Source of the DNA: Lacrimispora amygdalina
Lineage (GTDB): Bacteria > Bacillota > Clostridia > Lachnospirales > Lachnospiraceae
NCBI RefSeq assembly: GCF_003432035.1
Contig: NZ_QOHO01000013.1
Span: forward strand, 81,584 to 145,583
Reading direction: 5' to 3'
Length of the DNA: 64,000 bases
Below, one piece after another: positions 45,450 to 53,737 of the stretch; position 1 is the first letter of the stretch, and every line of letters begins with the position of its first letter. The notes beneath the pieces are model-generated. The model made no database searches. It was not told the DNA's origin and saw only the letters and a program-made list of their open reading frames with translations. The position numbers and the translations under genes were made by a program.

Positions 45450-46490
45450 ATGGCGACAATCAAAGAGCTGGCAAAATGCTGCGGCGTATCGGTGGCTACA
45501 GTTTCCAATATTTTAAATAATAAACCTGGTGCCAGTGAGAAGACCAGGAAGCTGGTTTTGGAAATGGCAGAGCAGTTAAACTATACGCCCAATATCGTGG
45601 CAAAAAATTTAAAGATGCAGAAGACCAGGAGCATCGGCGTAATCGCGGAAGATATGACCATATTCAGCATACCGGATATTATTGACGGAATTACGGACTA
45701 TTGTCAGAAGCAGGAATACCAGATTCTGTTAACCAATTTAAGGCTGTTTAAAAAATATAATGATACTTACTACAATAAGGATGATTATTATGAACTGGTC
45801 AGACAGGAAATTAAAAAGCTTATGGAAAAGCAGGTGGAGGGGATTATCTACGTGGCAGCCCATGAGCGGGTCATCCGCTGCATACCGGATACGCTGCCCA
45901 TACCGGCAGTGATGGCCTATGGGTATTCCAGAAGCAGGAAGATTCCCTCTGTAGTGGTGGATGATGTAAGCGGGGCGGCCCGGATTGTAAAGTATCTTCT
46001 GGATAACGGCCACAGGAGGGTGGGAGTCATAACCGGAAAACCGGACAGCCTTCATGCCCAGGCCAGGCTGGTGGGTTACCAGCAGGTTCTTTTTGAGAAC
46101 AAAATTCTGTACGATCCCGGTCTTGTGACAGAGGGAGACTGGACAAGAGAGTCCGGATACCGCTGCGCAGGTGAACTCCTTGATAAGGGGGTTTCTGCCA
46201 TATTCGCCATGAATGATCTGATGGCAGGCGGGGTTTACGACCGAGTGGAGGAGTTAAAACAGACCATAGGCTATGACATATCGGTAGCCGGATACGATGA
46301 CAGAGAGCTGTCGGGATACTACCACCCGCCTCTGACAACAGTCAGTCTGCCGCTCCATGATATCGGGTATAAGGCGAGTGAATGGATTATAGAGCTTCTG
46401 AATGGAGGAGAGCTGGAGAATGATGGGGAGAATGTCTGTGCGGTGGACTGCATGCTTCTGATACGAAAATCAGTGAAAGATCTGACATAG
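45450..46490 (+). CDS. LacI-family transcriptional regulator
   Basis: Repressor of 346 residues. The N-terminal helix-turn-helix reads TIKELAKCCGVSVATVSNILNN, followed by the hinge helix and a periplasmic-binding-protein-like sugar domain (SIGVIAEDMTIFSIPDIIDGI, then AIFAMNDLMAGGVYD and VAGYDDRELSGYYHPPLTTV). The start follows TGGAGG. It is next to a complete sugar importer operon that shares an operator-like motif with its own promoter, so autoregulation and control of the importer are likely. Confidence 0.95.
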   Translation: MATIKELAKCCGVSVATVSNILNNKPGASEKTRKLVLEMAEQLNYTPNIVAKNLKMQKTRSIGVIAEDMTIFSIPDIIDGITDYCQKQEYQILLTNLRLFKKYNDTYYNKDDYYELVRQEIKKLMEKQVEGIIYVAAHERVIRCIPDTLPIPAVMAYGYSRSRKIPSVVVDDVSGAARIVKYLLDNGHRRVGVITGKPDSLHAQARLVGYQQVLFENKILYDPGLVTEGDWTRESGYRCAGELLDKGVSAIFAMNDLMAGGVYDRVEELKQTIGYDISVAGYDDRELSGYYHPPLTTVSLPLHDIGYKASEWIIELLNGGELENDGENVCAVDCMLLIRKSVKDLT

Positions 46491-46505
46491 AGCGGGAATG
46501 GTTAT

Positions 46506-46549
46506 AAGAACGTTTATCCGTAGAATAACGGACAGACGTTCTTTTTTTT
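46506..46549 (+). terminator. Terminator of the LacI gene
   Basis: AAGAACGT (46506-46513) pairs with ACGTTCTT (46536-46543), with TCCGT/ACGGA continuing inside, then T residues. Confidence 0.9.
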
Positions 46550-46645
46550 GTGGAAAAAGGGAAAGTTCGACAGGATGATACAGAAAATTATGTAAAATTA
46601 CATGATTAAACGATTTAGAAACAGCATTAAATTATGCAAAAATAC

Positions 46646-46674
46646 TTTACATTGCCGTTTTCATGTGTTAGTAT
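46646..46674 (+). promoter_or_regulatory. Promoter of the LacI-linked sugar importer
   Basis: TTTACA (46646-46651) and TAGTAT (46669-46674) with a 17-bp spacer. It gives a leader of about 190 nt before the binding-protein start. Confidence 0.6.
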
Positions 46675-46735
46675 GCAATTGTATATTAGAAATTCAATAA
46701 AAAACCAGTAGAGTAACAGAAAGAAATAAAAAAAA

Positions 46736-46807
46736 TGCCGGATTTGGGAAAAAACATATAAAACGTTTAATAAGCCCGGCAGCACCCTCCTGGGGGGACG
46801 CTTTTTT
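46736..46807 (+). promoter_or_regulatory. Leader with operator motif and intrinsic-terminator-like hairpin
   Basis: TGCCGG (46736-46741) can pair with CCGGCA (46776-46781) around the operator-like AAACGTTTAATA (46761-46772). Right after it AGC...CCTCC/GGGGGG...GCT (46781-46802) forms a hairpin followed by TTTTTT. Transcripts from the upstream promoter must pass it, so it may act as an attenuator. Its trigger is unknown. Confidence 0.45.
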
Positions 46808-46868
46808 AAAATCATACAGATGGCAAGATCTGTCTTGATAAGAAAGAATAAAAAAGGAGGATTCATTC

Positions 46869-48239
46869 ATGAAAAGGAGAGTATTGGGGGCTCTTGCATG
46901 TGCGGCCATGGCGGTGATTCTGGCGGCAGGCTGCAGCAGCACCAAGAGCAGTTCAGGAGAAGCTGGCAGCAAGGGAGCCTCTGCCGGAAAGAAGTCGATG
47001 GAGGTGGCAGGCAATGATGTAACTACATTAAATGTATGGACATTTATTGAACTTCACCAGGACTTTTACGTGAACATGGCTGAAAAGTGGAATGAAGCGC
47101 ACCCGGATAAAAAGGTGAAACTGGTATTAAGCAACATGCCCTATGATGATATGCACAATAAGCTTTCTCTTGCATTGGAATCTGGAGAAGGTGCACCGGA
47201 TATTGTAGATATTGAGCTTGGAAAGTTTCCGGCCTTTATGGTTGGAAATATCGGACTGATGGAACTCAATGATGTGATCGAGCCTTACCGGAATAACATC
47301 GTACAGTCCCGTCTGGATATCTATTCCAAGGATGGAAAGGAATACGGTCTTCCCACCCACGTTGGAACTACAGTGGCATTTTACAATGAAAAGCTTTTAA
47401 AAGATGCAGGAATCAATTACCAGGATATTAAAACCTGGGATCACTTTAAGGAGGCGGGAGTGAAATATCACGAAGCCACCGGTAAGTATTTCTCCTGTGT
47501 GGAAACATCTGCTTCCTGGATGATTAACCTGATGCTTGCTCAAAAGGGCGGAGATTACGTCGATGAGAACGGGAATTTAAACCTAAACAGCAAGGAACTG
47601 ACGGAAGTGCTGGAATACATAAAAGGAATGCAGGAAACAGGGGCATTTGCAACCGTTCCGGGCGGACAGCCGGATAACGAAGAAGCGTATCCTTCTTACA
47701 ATACAGGTGAATATGCCGTGCAGATTATGCCGTTCTGGCAGACTTCCAGATTTGTAAACTATATGAAGGATTTAAAGAAGCAGGTTGCCATCTCGACTGT
47801 TCCTGTATGGGATGAGAATGATAAAGAGACAGCAACCATCGGCGGAGGCGGTACAGGAACCGCAATTGTAAAATCAGGTAAGAATGCGAAGCTGGCTGCA
47901 GAAGTCATGGCTTATATCAAGCTTTCCGAGGATTCCAACCGTGAAGTATGGAATGTGCTTGGATTTGATCCGGTTAATACCGCTGTGTGGACAGATAAAA
48001 CCCTGACTCAGAACCAGGATAACCAGTTTATCCAGTATTTCACCAATTATCCCTTTGACACACTCTTAAAAACCAAGGACAGCATCGGACTTTTAAGAGC
48101 TTATACCGATGAGAAATATCCTTCCATTAACAATGAACTATGCAATGTAACACTAAACAGTATTTTTGAAGATGGAATGGATGTAAAAGAAGCACTTGAT
48201 TCTTCCCAGGAAACCTTAAAAAATGAATTTAAAAAATAG
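46869..48239 (+). CDS. Sugar ABC transporter substrate-binding lipoprotein
   Basis: Family 1 binding protein of 456 residues. Lipoprotein signal MKRRVLGALACAAMAV to LAAGC (Cys22), a Ser/Gly/Lys linker, then the sugar domain with LNVWTFIELHQDFYVNMAEKWN near residue 56 and the central hinge region GLPTHVGTTVAFYNEKLLKDAG. The start follows AAAGGAGG. First gene of an importer with two permeases; no ATPase gene present. Substrate not deducible. Confidence 0.94.
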   Translation: MKRRVLGALACAAMAVILAAGCSSTKSSSGEAGSKGASAGKKSMEVAGNDVTTLNVWTFIELHQDFYVNMAEKWNEAHPDKKVKLVLSNMPYDDMHNKLSLALESGEGAPDIVDIELGKFPAFMVGNIGLMELNDVIEPYRNNIVQSRLDIYSKDGKEYGLPTHVGTTVAFYNEKLLKDAGINYQDIKTWDHFKEAGVKYHEATGKYFSCVETSASWMINLMLAQKGGDYVDENGNLNLNSKELTEVLEYIKGMQETGAFATVPGGQPDNEEAYPSYNTGEYAVQIMPFWQTSRFVNYMKDLKKQVAISTVPVWDENDKETATIGGGGTGTAIVKSGKNAKLAAEVMAYIKLSEDSNREVWNVLGFDPVNTAVWTDKTLTQNQDNQFIQYFTNYPFDTLLKTKDSIGLLRAYTDEKYPSINNELCNVTLNSIFEDGMDVKEALDSSQETLKNEFKK

Positions 48240-48306
48240 CAGGGATGCCGCAGGGAGTGATACCCCTGCGGCTGCTGTATAAAATCATTACTGGAAGGAG
48301 GACAAA

Positions 48307-49191
48307 ATGAAGAAATTCTTCTACTCGAAAAAAATAGCTCCTTATGTGTTCATCTGCCCTTTTGTAATTACCGTGCTGTTGTTCTGGATCGTTCCTGTCT
48401 GTAACGGGGTACTTTTAAGCTTCCAGGATGTGTTAAAAAATAAATGGGTGGGGTTTGATAATTATTCCAGACTTTTAACTGATAAAATATTCAGAAAAGC
48501 ATTATGGAACAGCTTTAAATACATGGCCGGAACACTGATTTTACTCATTCCCTTTCCCATGCTTTTTGCAACCATGCTAAACAGCAGATGGATTAAGAAG
48601 ACGGAGTTTTTTAAGTCTGTGTATTTTATACCTGCTCTCACTTCGGTCGTAGTTGCCGGAACCATCTTCCGGCTGATGTTTGGAGAATCTGCAACCTCTC
48701 TTTTTAATCAGGTACTTGGATTTTTGGGAGTGAGTCCGGTTAAATGGTTAAAAGGTGCAGGCACCAGTTTCTTCGCCCTTCTTCTTCTGGCATGCTGGAG
48801 ATGGACCGGTGTGAATATTTTATATTTCCTGGCGGGTCTGCAGAGTATCCCCGGTGATTTATATGAGGCAGCTTCCATTGACGGGGCATCCGGCTGGCAG
48901 CAGTTTATTAAAATTTCCGTTCCTCTCGTAAAGCCGACCACAGTCTATGTGCTGACGATCAGCATCTATGCCGGTCTTTCCATGTTCTTAGAGAGCAATA
49001 TGCTGTTTAAAGGAAATAATTCCCCCAATAACATCGGACTTACCATCGTAGGGTATTTATACAGACAGGGAGTGGAAAAACGGGCTCTGGGCTATGCATG
49101 TGCAGTGGGCCTGATTCTCCTTCTCGTAGTTATGGCGGTGAACTTAATTCAGCTAAAGGTCACAGGAACATTTGAAGAGGGGAGGGACTGA
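48307..49191 (+). CDS. Sugar ABC transporter permease (MalF/UgpA type)
   Basis: 294 residues, six helices, EAA loop YEAASIDGASGWQQFIKISVP. The start follows AAGGAGG at 68 bp after the binding protein. Its stop is one base before the next start, so translation is coupled. Confidence 0.95.
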   Translation: MKKFFYSKKIAPYVFICPFVITVLLFWIVPVCNGVLLSFQDVLKNKWVGFDNYSRLLTDKIFRKALWNSFKYMAGTLILLIPFPMLFATMLNSRWIKKTEFFKSVYFIPALTSVVVAGTIFRLMFGESATSLFNQVLGFLGVSPVKWLKGAGTSFFALLLLACWRWTGVNILYFLAGLQSIPGDLYEAASIDGASGWQQFIKISVPLVKPTTVYVLTISIYAGLSMFLESNMLFKGNNSPNNIGLTIVGYLYRQGVEKRALGYACAVGLILLLVVMAVNLIQLKVTGTFEEGRD

Positions 49192-49192
49192 T

Positions 49193-50035
49193 ATGAACAG
49201 AAGCATGAAAAAATGTACAGTAACTGCATCCTTTTACTTGATATTTACCCTTCTTGCTGCAGGTATTTTTCTCCCCATATGGGTCCTTTTTATTGCCAGC
49301 TTTAAGCCCGGAGGTGACCTTCTCCAATATGGCCTGAATCTGGATTTAAACATTTCCAGAATGAATCTGGATAATTATATTCTTTTATTTTCCGGACAGC
49401 ATGAATACTGGAGCTGGTTTTTCAACAGTATCATTCTGACTGTGATTACGGTATCCGGCACACTGCTTATCAGCTCTTTTGTTGGATATGGATTTGCTGC
49501 CTATGATTTTAAAGGAAAGAAATTCCTGTTTATCCTGGTGCTGCTCATTTTATCCATTCCACTGGAAGTGGTCATGCTGCCCTTGTATAAGCAGATTTCT
49601 TCATGGAAAATGATGGACAGCTATGGAGCCATTGTACTGCCGTTTCTCGCCCATGCATCAACCATTTTTTTCTTCCGTCAGTATCTGCTCAGCATTCCAA
49701 GGTCCTTAATGGAAGCAGGCAGAATTGACGGAGCTACGGAGTACGGCATATTTTACAGATTAATTGTTCCTCTTATGAAGCCGGCATTTTCTGCCATGGC
49801 AATATTAAACGGAATGAATGCGTGGAACAACTATTTGTGGCCTCTGCTGGTAATCCGGTCTTCAGAAAAATACACGCTGACTTTGGGACTGAATACACTG
49901 ATTAATCCTTATGGGGATAATTACAGTCTTCTGATCGTAGGTTCCGTCTTTTCCGTTATTCCGATTTTTCTGCTTTTTGTGGCATTTCAAAAGTACTTTA
50001 TAGAAGGAATGATGGCAGGGGCAGTAAAGGGCTGA
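49193..50035 (+). CDS. Sugar ABC transporter permease (MalG/UgpE type)
   Basis: 280 residues, six helices, EAA loop MEAGRIDGATEYGIFYRLIVP and C-terminal MMAGAVKG. ATG 49193 lies behind GGGAGG and one base after the preceding stop; an ATG at 49172 inside the previous gene is rejected. Last gene of the operon. Confidence 0.94.
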   Translation: MNRSMKKCTVTASFYLIFTLLAAGIFLPIWVLFIASFKPGGDLLQYGLNLDLNISRMNLDNYILLFSGQHEYWSWFFNSIILTVITVSGTLLISSFVGYGFAAYDFKGKKFLFILVLLILSIPLEVVMLPLYKQISSWKMMDSYGAIVLPFLAHASTIFFFRQYLLSIPRSLMEAGRIDGATEYGIFYRLIVPLMKPAFSAMAILNGMNAWNNYLWPLLVIRSSEKYTLTLGLNTLINPYGDNYSLLIVGSVFSVIPIFLLFVAFQKYFIEGMMAGAVKG

Positions 50036-50067
50036 AGGACGTTTTACAATATCATAAAAAATGGATC

Positions 50068-50111
50068 AGCATTCCTTAAGTGTTCTATTTCTTAGGGGTG
50101 CTGTTTTTTTT
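50068..50111 (+). terminator. Terminator of the sugar importer operon
   Basis: AGCATTCCTTAAG (50068-50080) pairs with CTTAGGGGTGCT (50091-50102) with a few mismatches and G-U pairs, followed by nine T residues. Confidence 0.8.
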
Positions 50112-50226
50112 ATAACATTCCTTTTTCGCGTTTTAACTTGAAGTACACAAGTTCAGACGTTATAATAGTAGTGATACGAATGGTAAAAGGATTAAAGTCC
50201 TGTTGCATACAGAAATGGAGGGAATT

Positions 50227-50895
50227 ATGACTGCAAGTGAGCTGACAGGCAGACGTTTGAACCAATACATAGAAAATTACGTAGTGTTCGATTTGGAAAC
50301 AACGGGAGTGGATACACAGGAAGACTCCATTATAGAGATATCTGCAGTTAAAGTGAAAAATCATGTGATTACGGATCAGTTTAACCAGTTGATTAATCCG
50401 GGAACTCATATTCCTGCAGGAGCAACAAGAATTAACGGAATCACCGATGAGATGGTAAAGGAGGCGCCGGGACTTTTAGAAGTGCTCCCGGATTTTCTTT
50501 CTTTTATAGAAGGGGAAGTACTGGTTGGCCATAATATTCAGTCGTTTGATCTTCTTTTTCTATACCGGGTGGCCGGGGAACTGCCTGGGATTTCTTTACC
50601 CAATGATTATATTGATACATTATACATGGCGAGGGAGCGCCTCCCGCAGCTGCACCGCCACCGGCTTACCGATATTGCTGCACATTTTAATCTTTCCACA
50701 GAAGGAGCACACCGGGCCCTTTACGACTGCATGATGAATCAGCAGTGTTATGAACAGATGGGGAAGCTTTCAGGGACAGAAGAGGTTTACATATGTCCCC
50801 AGTGCGGTGGCCTGCTAAAGAAAAGAAACGGCAGGTTTGGTGTGTTTTACGGCTGCACCAATTATCCCCGGTGCCGGTTTACGAAAAATGGGTGA
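50227..50895 (+). CDS. DEDDh 3'-5' exonuclease with C-terminal zinc ribbon
   Basis: 222 residues. The exonuclease domain resembles DNA polymerase III epsilon/PolC exonuclease: ExoI VVFDLETTGVD, ExoII VGHNIQSFDLLFLY and ExoIII HRALYDCMMN. The C-terminal about 35 residues (ICPQCGGLL, then YGCTNYPRCRF) are a topoisomerase-type four-cysteine zinc ribbon likely to bind DNA. The start at 50227 follows GGAGGG. Probably a single-strand nuclease in DNA repair; exact role unknown. Confidence 0.88.
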   Translation: MTASELTGRRLNQYIENYVVFDLETTGVDTQEDSIIEISAVKVKNHVITDQFNQLINPGTHIPAGATRINGITDEMVKEAPGLLEVLPDFLSFIEGEVLVGHNIQSFDLLFLYRVAGELPGISLPNDYIDTLYMARERLPQLHRHRLTDIAAHFNLSTEGAHRALYDCMMNQQCYEQMGKLSGTEEVYICPQCGGLLKKRNGRFGVFYGCTNYPRCRFTKNG

Positions 50896-50967
50896 AAGCC
50901 GCTGCCTGCGTGATGCAGATAAGACAGCCTGCATAGATTGTTATACAAGAGAAAAGGAGGGAACAGT

Positions 50968-51144
50968 ATGGAAAATAAAAACTTATATAATAAGGTCATG
51001 CTGATCGCGCTTTGTTTAATTGTTATATTGCTTTGCGCTGGAATTTACAGTTACCTGCAGGGAAGTGATGGTGCTGAGATTCCCAGAGGGAAAGCTCAGG
51101 TTGTGAGAATTGAAGCGGTAGTACCTCCCGTTTTTCTTCTCTGA
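50968..51144 (+). CDS. Small single-pass membrane protein of unknown function
   Basis: 58 residues with one hydrophobic helix (VMLIALCLIVILLCAGIYSY) and a short extracytoplasmic tail. The start follows AAAGGAGGG. It lies between the exonuclease and a GNAT gene, 14 bp before the latter, and may be co-transcribed. Not recognised. Confidence 0.6.
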   Translation: MENKNLYNKVMLIALCLIVILLCAGIYSYLQGSDGAEIPRGKAQVVRIEAVVPPVFLL

Positions 51145-51158
51145 CAGAAAGGAGATCC

Positions 51159-51677
51159 GTGGAATTTGTTATTGAGCGGGCATCTGGAAAAGATGCTGAA
51201 ATGATGGCAGATATCATTGAAAAGGTCTGGGAAGACATAGAAAATAAGGAGTGGTTTGTAGCCGATGATAAAGATTATACAACACGTATCCTGAAAGAAG
51301 AGAATGGTCTGGGATATAAAGCTGTGGAAAAGGATTCCGGTGCGGTTGCAGGGATTTTTATTGTTTCTCTTCCTGGAACGAGAGAAGAGAATTTAGGCAG
51401 AGATATTGAACTTGCAGAGGAGGAATTGGGGAAAGTGGCGCATATGGAATCTGTGGCGATTCTTCCTTCTTACAGAGGCTGCGGACTTCAGTATGCCCTG
51501 ATGCAGCAGGGGGAAGCGGATTTAAGAAAAATGGGATACAGATACCTTATGTGTACGGTTCATCCCGACAATTCATACAGCCGAAACAATGTAATCAGAC
51601 AGGGGTATGAAGTTGTTCTGACAAAGGAGAAATACGGAGGCTATATTCGGGATATACTGTTAAAAAAGCTGTTTTAA
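51159..51677 (+). CDS. GNAT family N-acetyltransferase
   Basis: 172 residues. The acetyl-CoA loop is SYRGCGLQYALMQQGEADL (about 110-128), preceded by MESVAILP, the usual strand 4. The late NSYSRNNVIRQGYEVV is the alpha-4/beta-6 region. GTG start behind AAAGGAG. Substrate unknown. Located just before larB, from which it is separated by 35 bp. Confidence 0.88.
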   Translation: MEFVIERASGKDAEMMADIIEKVWEDIENKEWFVADDKDYTTRILKEENGLGYKAVEKDSGAVAGIFIVSLPGTREENLGRDIELAEEELGKVAHMESVAILPSYRGCGLQYALMQQGEADLRKMGYRYLMCTVHPDNSYSRNNVIRQGYEVVLTKEKYGGYIRDILLKKLF

Positions 51678-51712
51678 GCATGTTTGGGCACAGCAGAGGA
51701 AAGGTGAGAAGG

Positions 51713-52456
51713 ATGGACATAAAAGAGATGCTTAACCTGGTAAAAAGCGGTGAGATGGGGGTAGATGAGGCGCAGAAGATCTTAAAGGATCTTCCTTATG
51801 AAGATTTGGGATATGCCAAGCTGGATCATCACCGGGCTCTCCGCTCAGGGTTTGGAGAAACCGTTTTCTGTCAGGGAAAGCCGGATGAATATCTGGTGGA
51901 AATATACAGAAAATTTTTTGAGCGGGACGGGGAGGTTTTTGGAACCAGGGCTGTAAAAGAACAGTTTGAGCTGGTAAAGGCTGCTGTTCCGGAAGTTACC
52001 TATGATCCTATTTCAAGAATTCTTAAGGTGGAGCGGAAGAATAAAGAAAGGACTGGCTGCATTGCGGTCTGTACGGGAGGAACAGCAGATATCCCGGTTG
52101 CAGAAGAAGCAGCCCAGACGGCTGAATACTTCGGTTCTTGCGTGGACCGGATTTATGATGTGGGTGTGGCGGGGATACACCGTCTGTTATCCAACCGGGA
52201 GCGGATCGGACGTGCCAGCTGCATCGTGGCAGTAGCCGGGATGGAAGGTGCACTTGGAACGGTCATTGCAGGAATGGCTGACTGTCCGGTTATAGCGGTG
52301 CCCACATCCGTGGGTTATGGGGCCAGCTTTCACGGATTGTCAGCACTTTTAACGATGCTCAATTCCTGTGCAAATGGTATATCGGTAGTAAATATTGATA
52401 ACGGGTATGGAGCTGGGTACATTGCGACACAAATTAATCGACTGGCGGTAAGATAA
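51713..52456 (+). CDS. larB: Nickel pincer cofactor biosynthesis protein LarB
   Basis: Carboxylates and hydrolyses nicotinic acid adenine dinucleotide to pyridinium-3,5-biscarboxylic acid mononucleotide, the first step of nickel-pincer cofactor synthesis. 247 residues. The C-terminal PurE-like domain carries CTGGTADIPVAEEAA and MEGALGTVIAGMADCPVIAVPTS-type motifs (here GMEGALGTVIAGM and VPTSVGYGASFHG). The start at 51713 follows GAGAAGG. One base separates it from larC. Confidence 0.94.
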   Translation: MDIKEMLNLVKSGEMGVDEAQKILKDLPYEDLGYAKLDHHRALRSGFGETVFCQGKPDEYLVEIYRKFFERDGEVFGTRAVKEQFELVKAAVPEVTYDPISRILKVERKNKERTGCIAVCTGGTADIPVAEEAAQTAEYFGSCVDRIYDVGVAGIHRLLSNRERIGRASCIVAVAGMEGALGTVIAGMADCPVIAVPTSVGYGASFHGLSALLTMLNSCANGISVVNIDNGYGAGYIATQINRLAVR

Positions 52457-53731
52457 ATGAAAAAAATACTGTATTTAGAATGTAATTCAGGAATCAGCGG
52501 TGATATGACCGTGGGAGCTCTCCTGGATCTGGGAGCCGATAAAGAGGTACTGGTAAAGGCGCTTCACAGCCTTAATTTGAGCGGATATCATCTTCATTTT
52601 GGACGAACAGCAAAATGCGGGCTGGATGCATATGATTTTGACGTTCATCTGGAGGCGGAAGCGGAACATGGACACAGTCATCCTGACATGGCCGGACATG
52701 CCCATAGTCATGAAACGGACCACAGCCATGAGCATAACCATGAACATTCTCATAGCCATGAAAACCATCATTCTCATGAGCACAGGAACATTGGTGATAT
52801 TTATGAAATAATAGACCGCCTGGAAGCCGGTGAGAAGGTAAAGTCCATGGCAAGGCGGATGTTTGATATAGTAGCGGAGGCAGAGGCCAGGGCTCATGGA
52901 ATTCCGTTCAATGAGGTCCATTTTCATGAGGTTGGAGCCATTGATTCGATTATTGATATTATCAGCACTGCTGTCTGCGTGGATAATCTGGGAGTGGATA
53001 AAATCATTCTTTCACCTCTTTCAGAAGGCTTCGGAAGTGTTCGCTGCCAGCATGGTATCATTCCCGTTCCGGTTCCGGCCACAGCCAATATCGCAGCGGC
53101 ATACGGTTTAAAACTGCGTATGACGGACAATGAGGGAGAGATGGTTACTCCTACCGGCGCAGCAATTGCAGCAGCCTTAAAAACAGATGACAATCTGCCG
53201 TCATCCTGCCAGATTCTTAAGACTGGAATGGGTGCGGGAAAAAAGGATTTTAAACAGGCCAATATCCTTCGCGCCATGATTCTTGCTGAGGAGGAAGATA
53301 CGGCAGGGGATGAGATGTGGGTTTTGGAATCCAACATTGATGACAGCAGCGGTGAGGCACTGGGGCTTGCGATGGAGTCTCTGCTTGACGCAGGAGCAGC
53401 CGATGTCTGGTATACACCCATCTTCATGAAAAAGAACAGGCCTTCCTATATGCTTTCAGTTATCTGCAAAAAGGATAAGATAGAATCTATGGAAGAGATT
53501 CTGTTTATTCAGACGACGACTATAGGGATAAGAAGATACCGCACTGAACGAACCGTTCTGCCTCGTGAAAAGAGAACGGTAATGACACAGTGGGGAGAAG
53601 CAGAGGTGAAAGTCTGTAAATATAAAGACAGGGAATTCTGCTATCCGGAATATGAAAGTGTGAAAGCGATCTGCCGAAAGAGCGGACTGGATTACCAGAC
53701 TGTTTACCGGATTCTGCAAAAGGAGGGATAA
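52457..53731 (+). CDS. larC: Nickel insertion protein LarC, single full-length ORF
   Basis: CTP-dependent cyclometallase that inserts nickel into the pincer cofactor. 424 residues. N-terminal YLECNSGISGDMTVGALLDLG, then a His-rich insert (17 His within residues 71-109), a conserved HFHEVGAIDSIIDII and a C-terminal domain with ESNIDDSSGEALG and TPIFMKKNRPSYML. In Lactobacillus plantarum LarC is made by a frameshift between two ORFs; here it is one continuous frame. The His-rich segment probably stores or delivers nickel. Confidence 0.95.
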   Translation: MKKILYLECNSGISGDMTVGALLDLGADKEVLVKALHSLNLSGYHLHFGRTAKCGLDAYDFDVHLEAEAEHGHSHPDMAGHAHSHETDHSHEHNHEHSHSHENHHSHEHRNIGDIYEIIDRLEAGEKVKSMARRMFDIVAEAEARAHGIPFNEVHFHEVGAIDSIIDIISTAVCVDNLGVDKIILSPLSEGFGSVRCQHGIIPVPVPATANIAAAYGLKLRMTDNEGEMVTPTGAAIAAALKTDDNLPSSCQILKTGMGAGKKDFKQANILRAMILAEEEDTAGDEMWVLESNIDDSSGEALGLAMESLLDAGAADVWYTPIFMKKNRPSYMLSVICKKDKIESMEEILFIQTTTIGIRRYRTERTVLPREKRTVMTQWGEAEVKVCKYKDREFCYPEYESVKAICRKSGLDYQTVYRILQKEG

Positions 53732-53737
53732 GATTAC

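Noticed and set aside
52457..53731. Programmed frameshift in larC
   Set aside because: The gene is one uninterrupted frame with both halves present.
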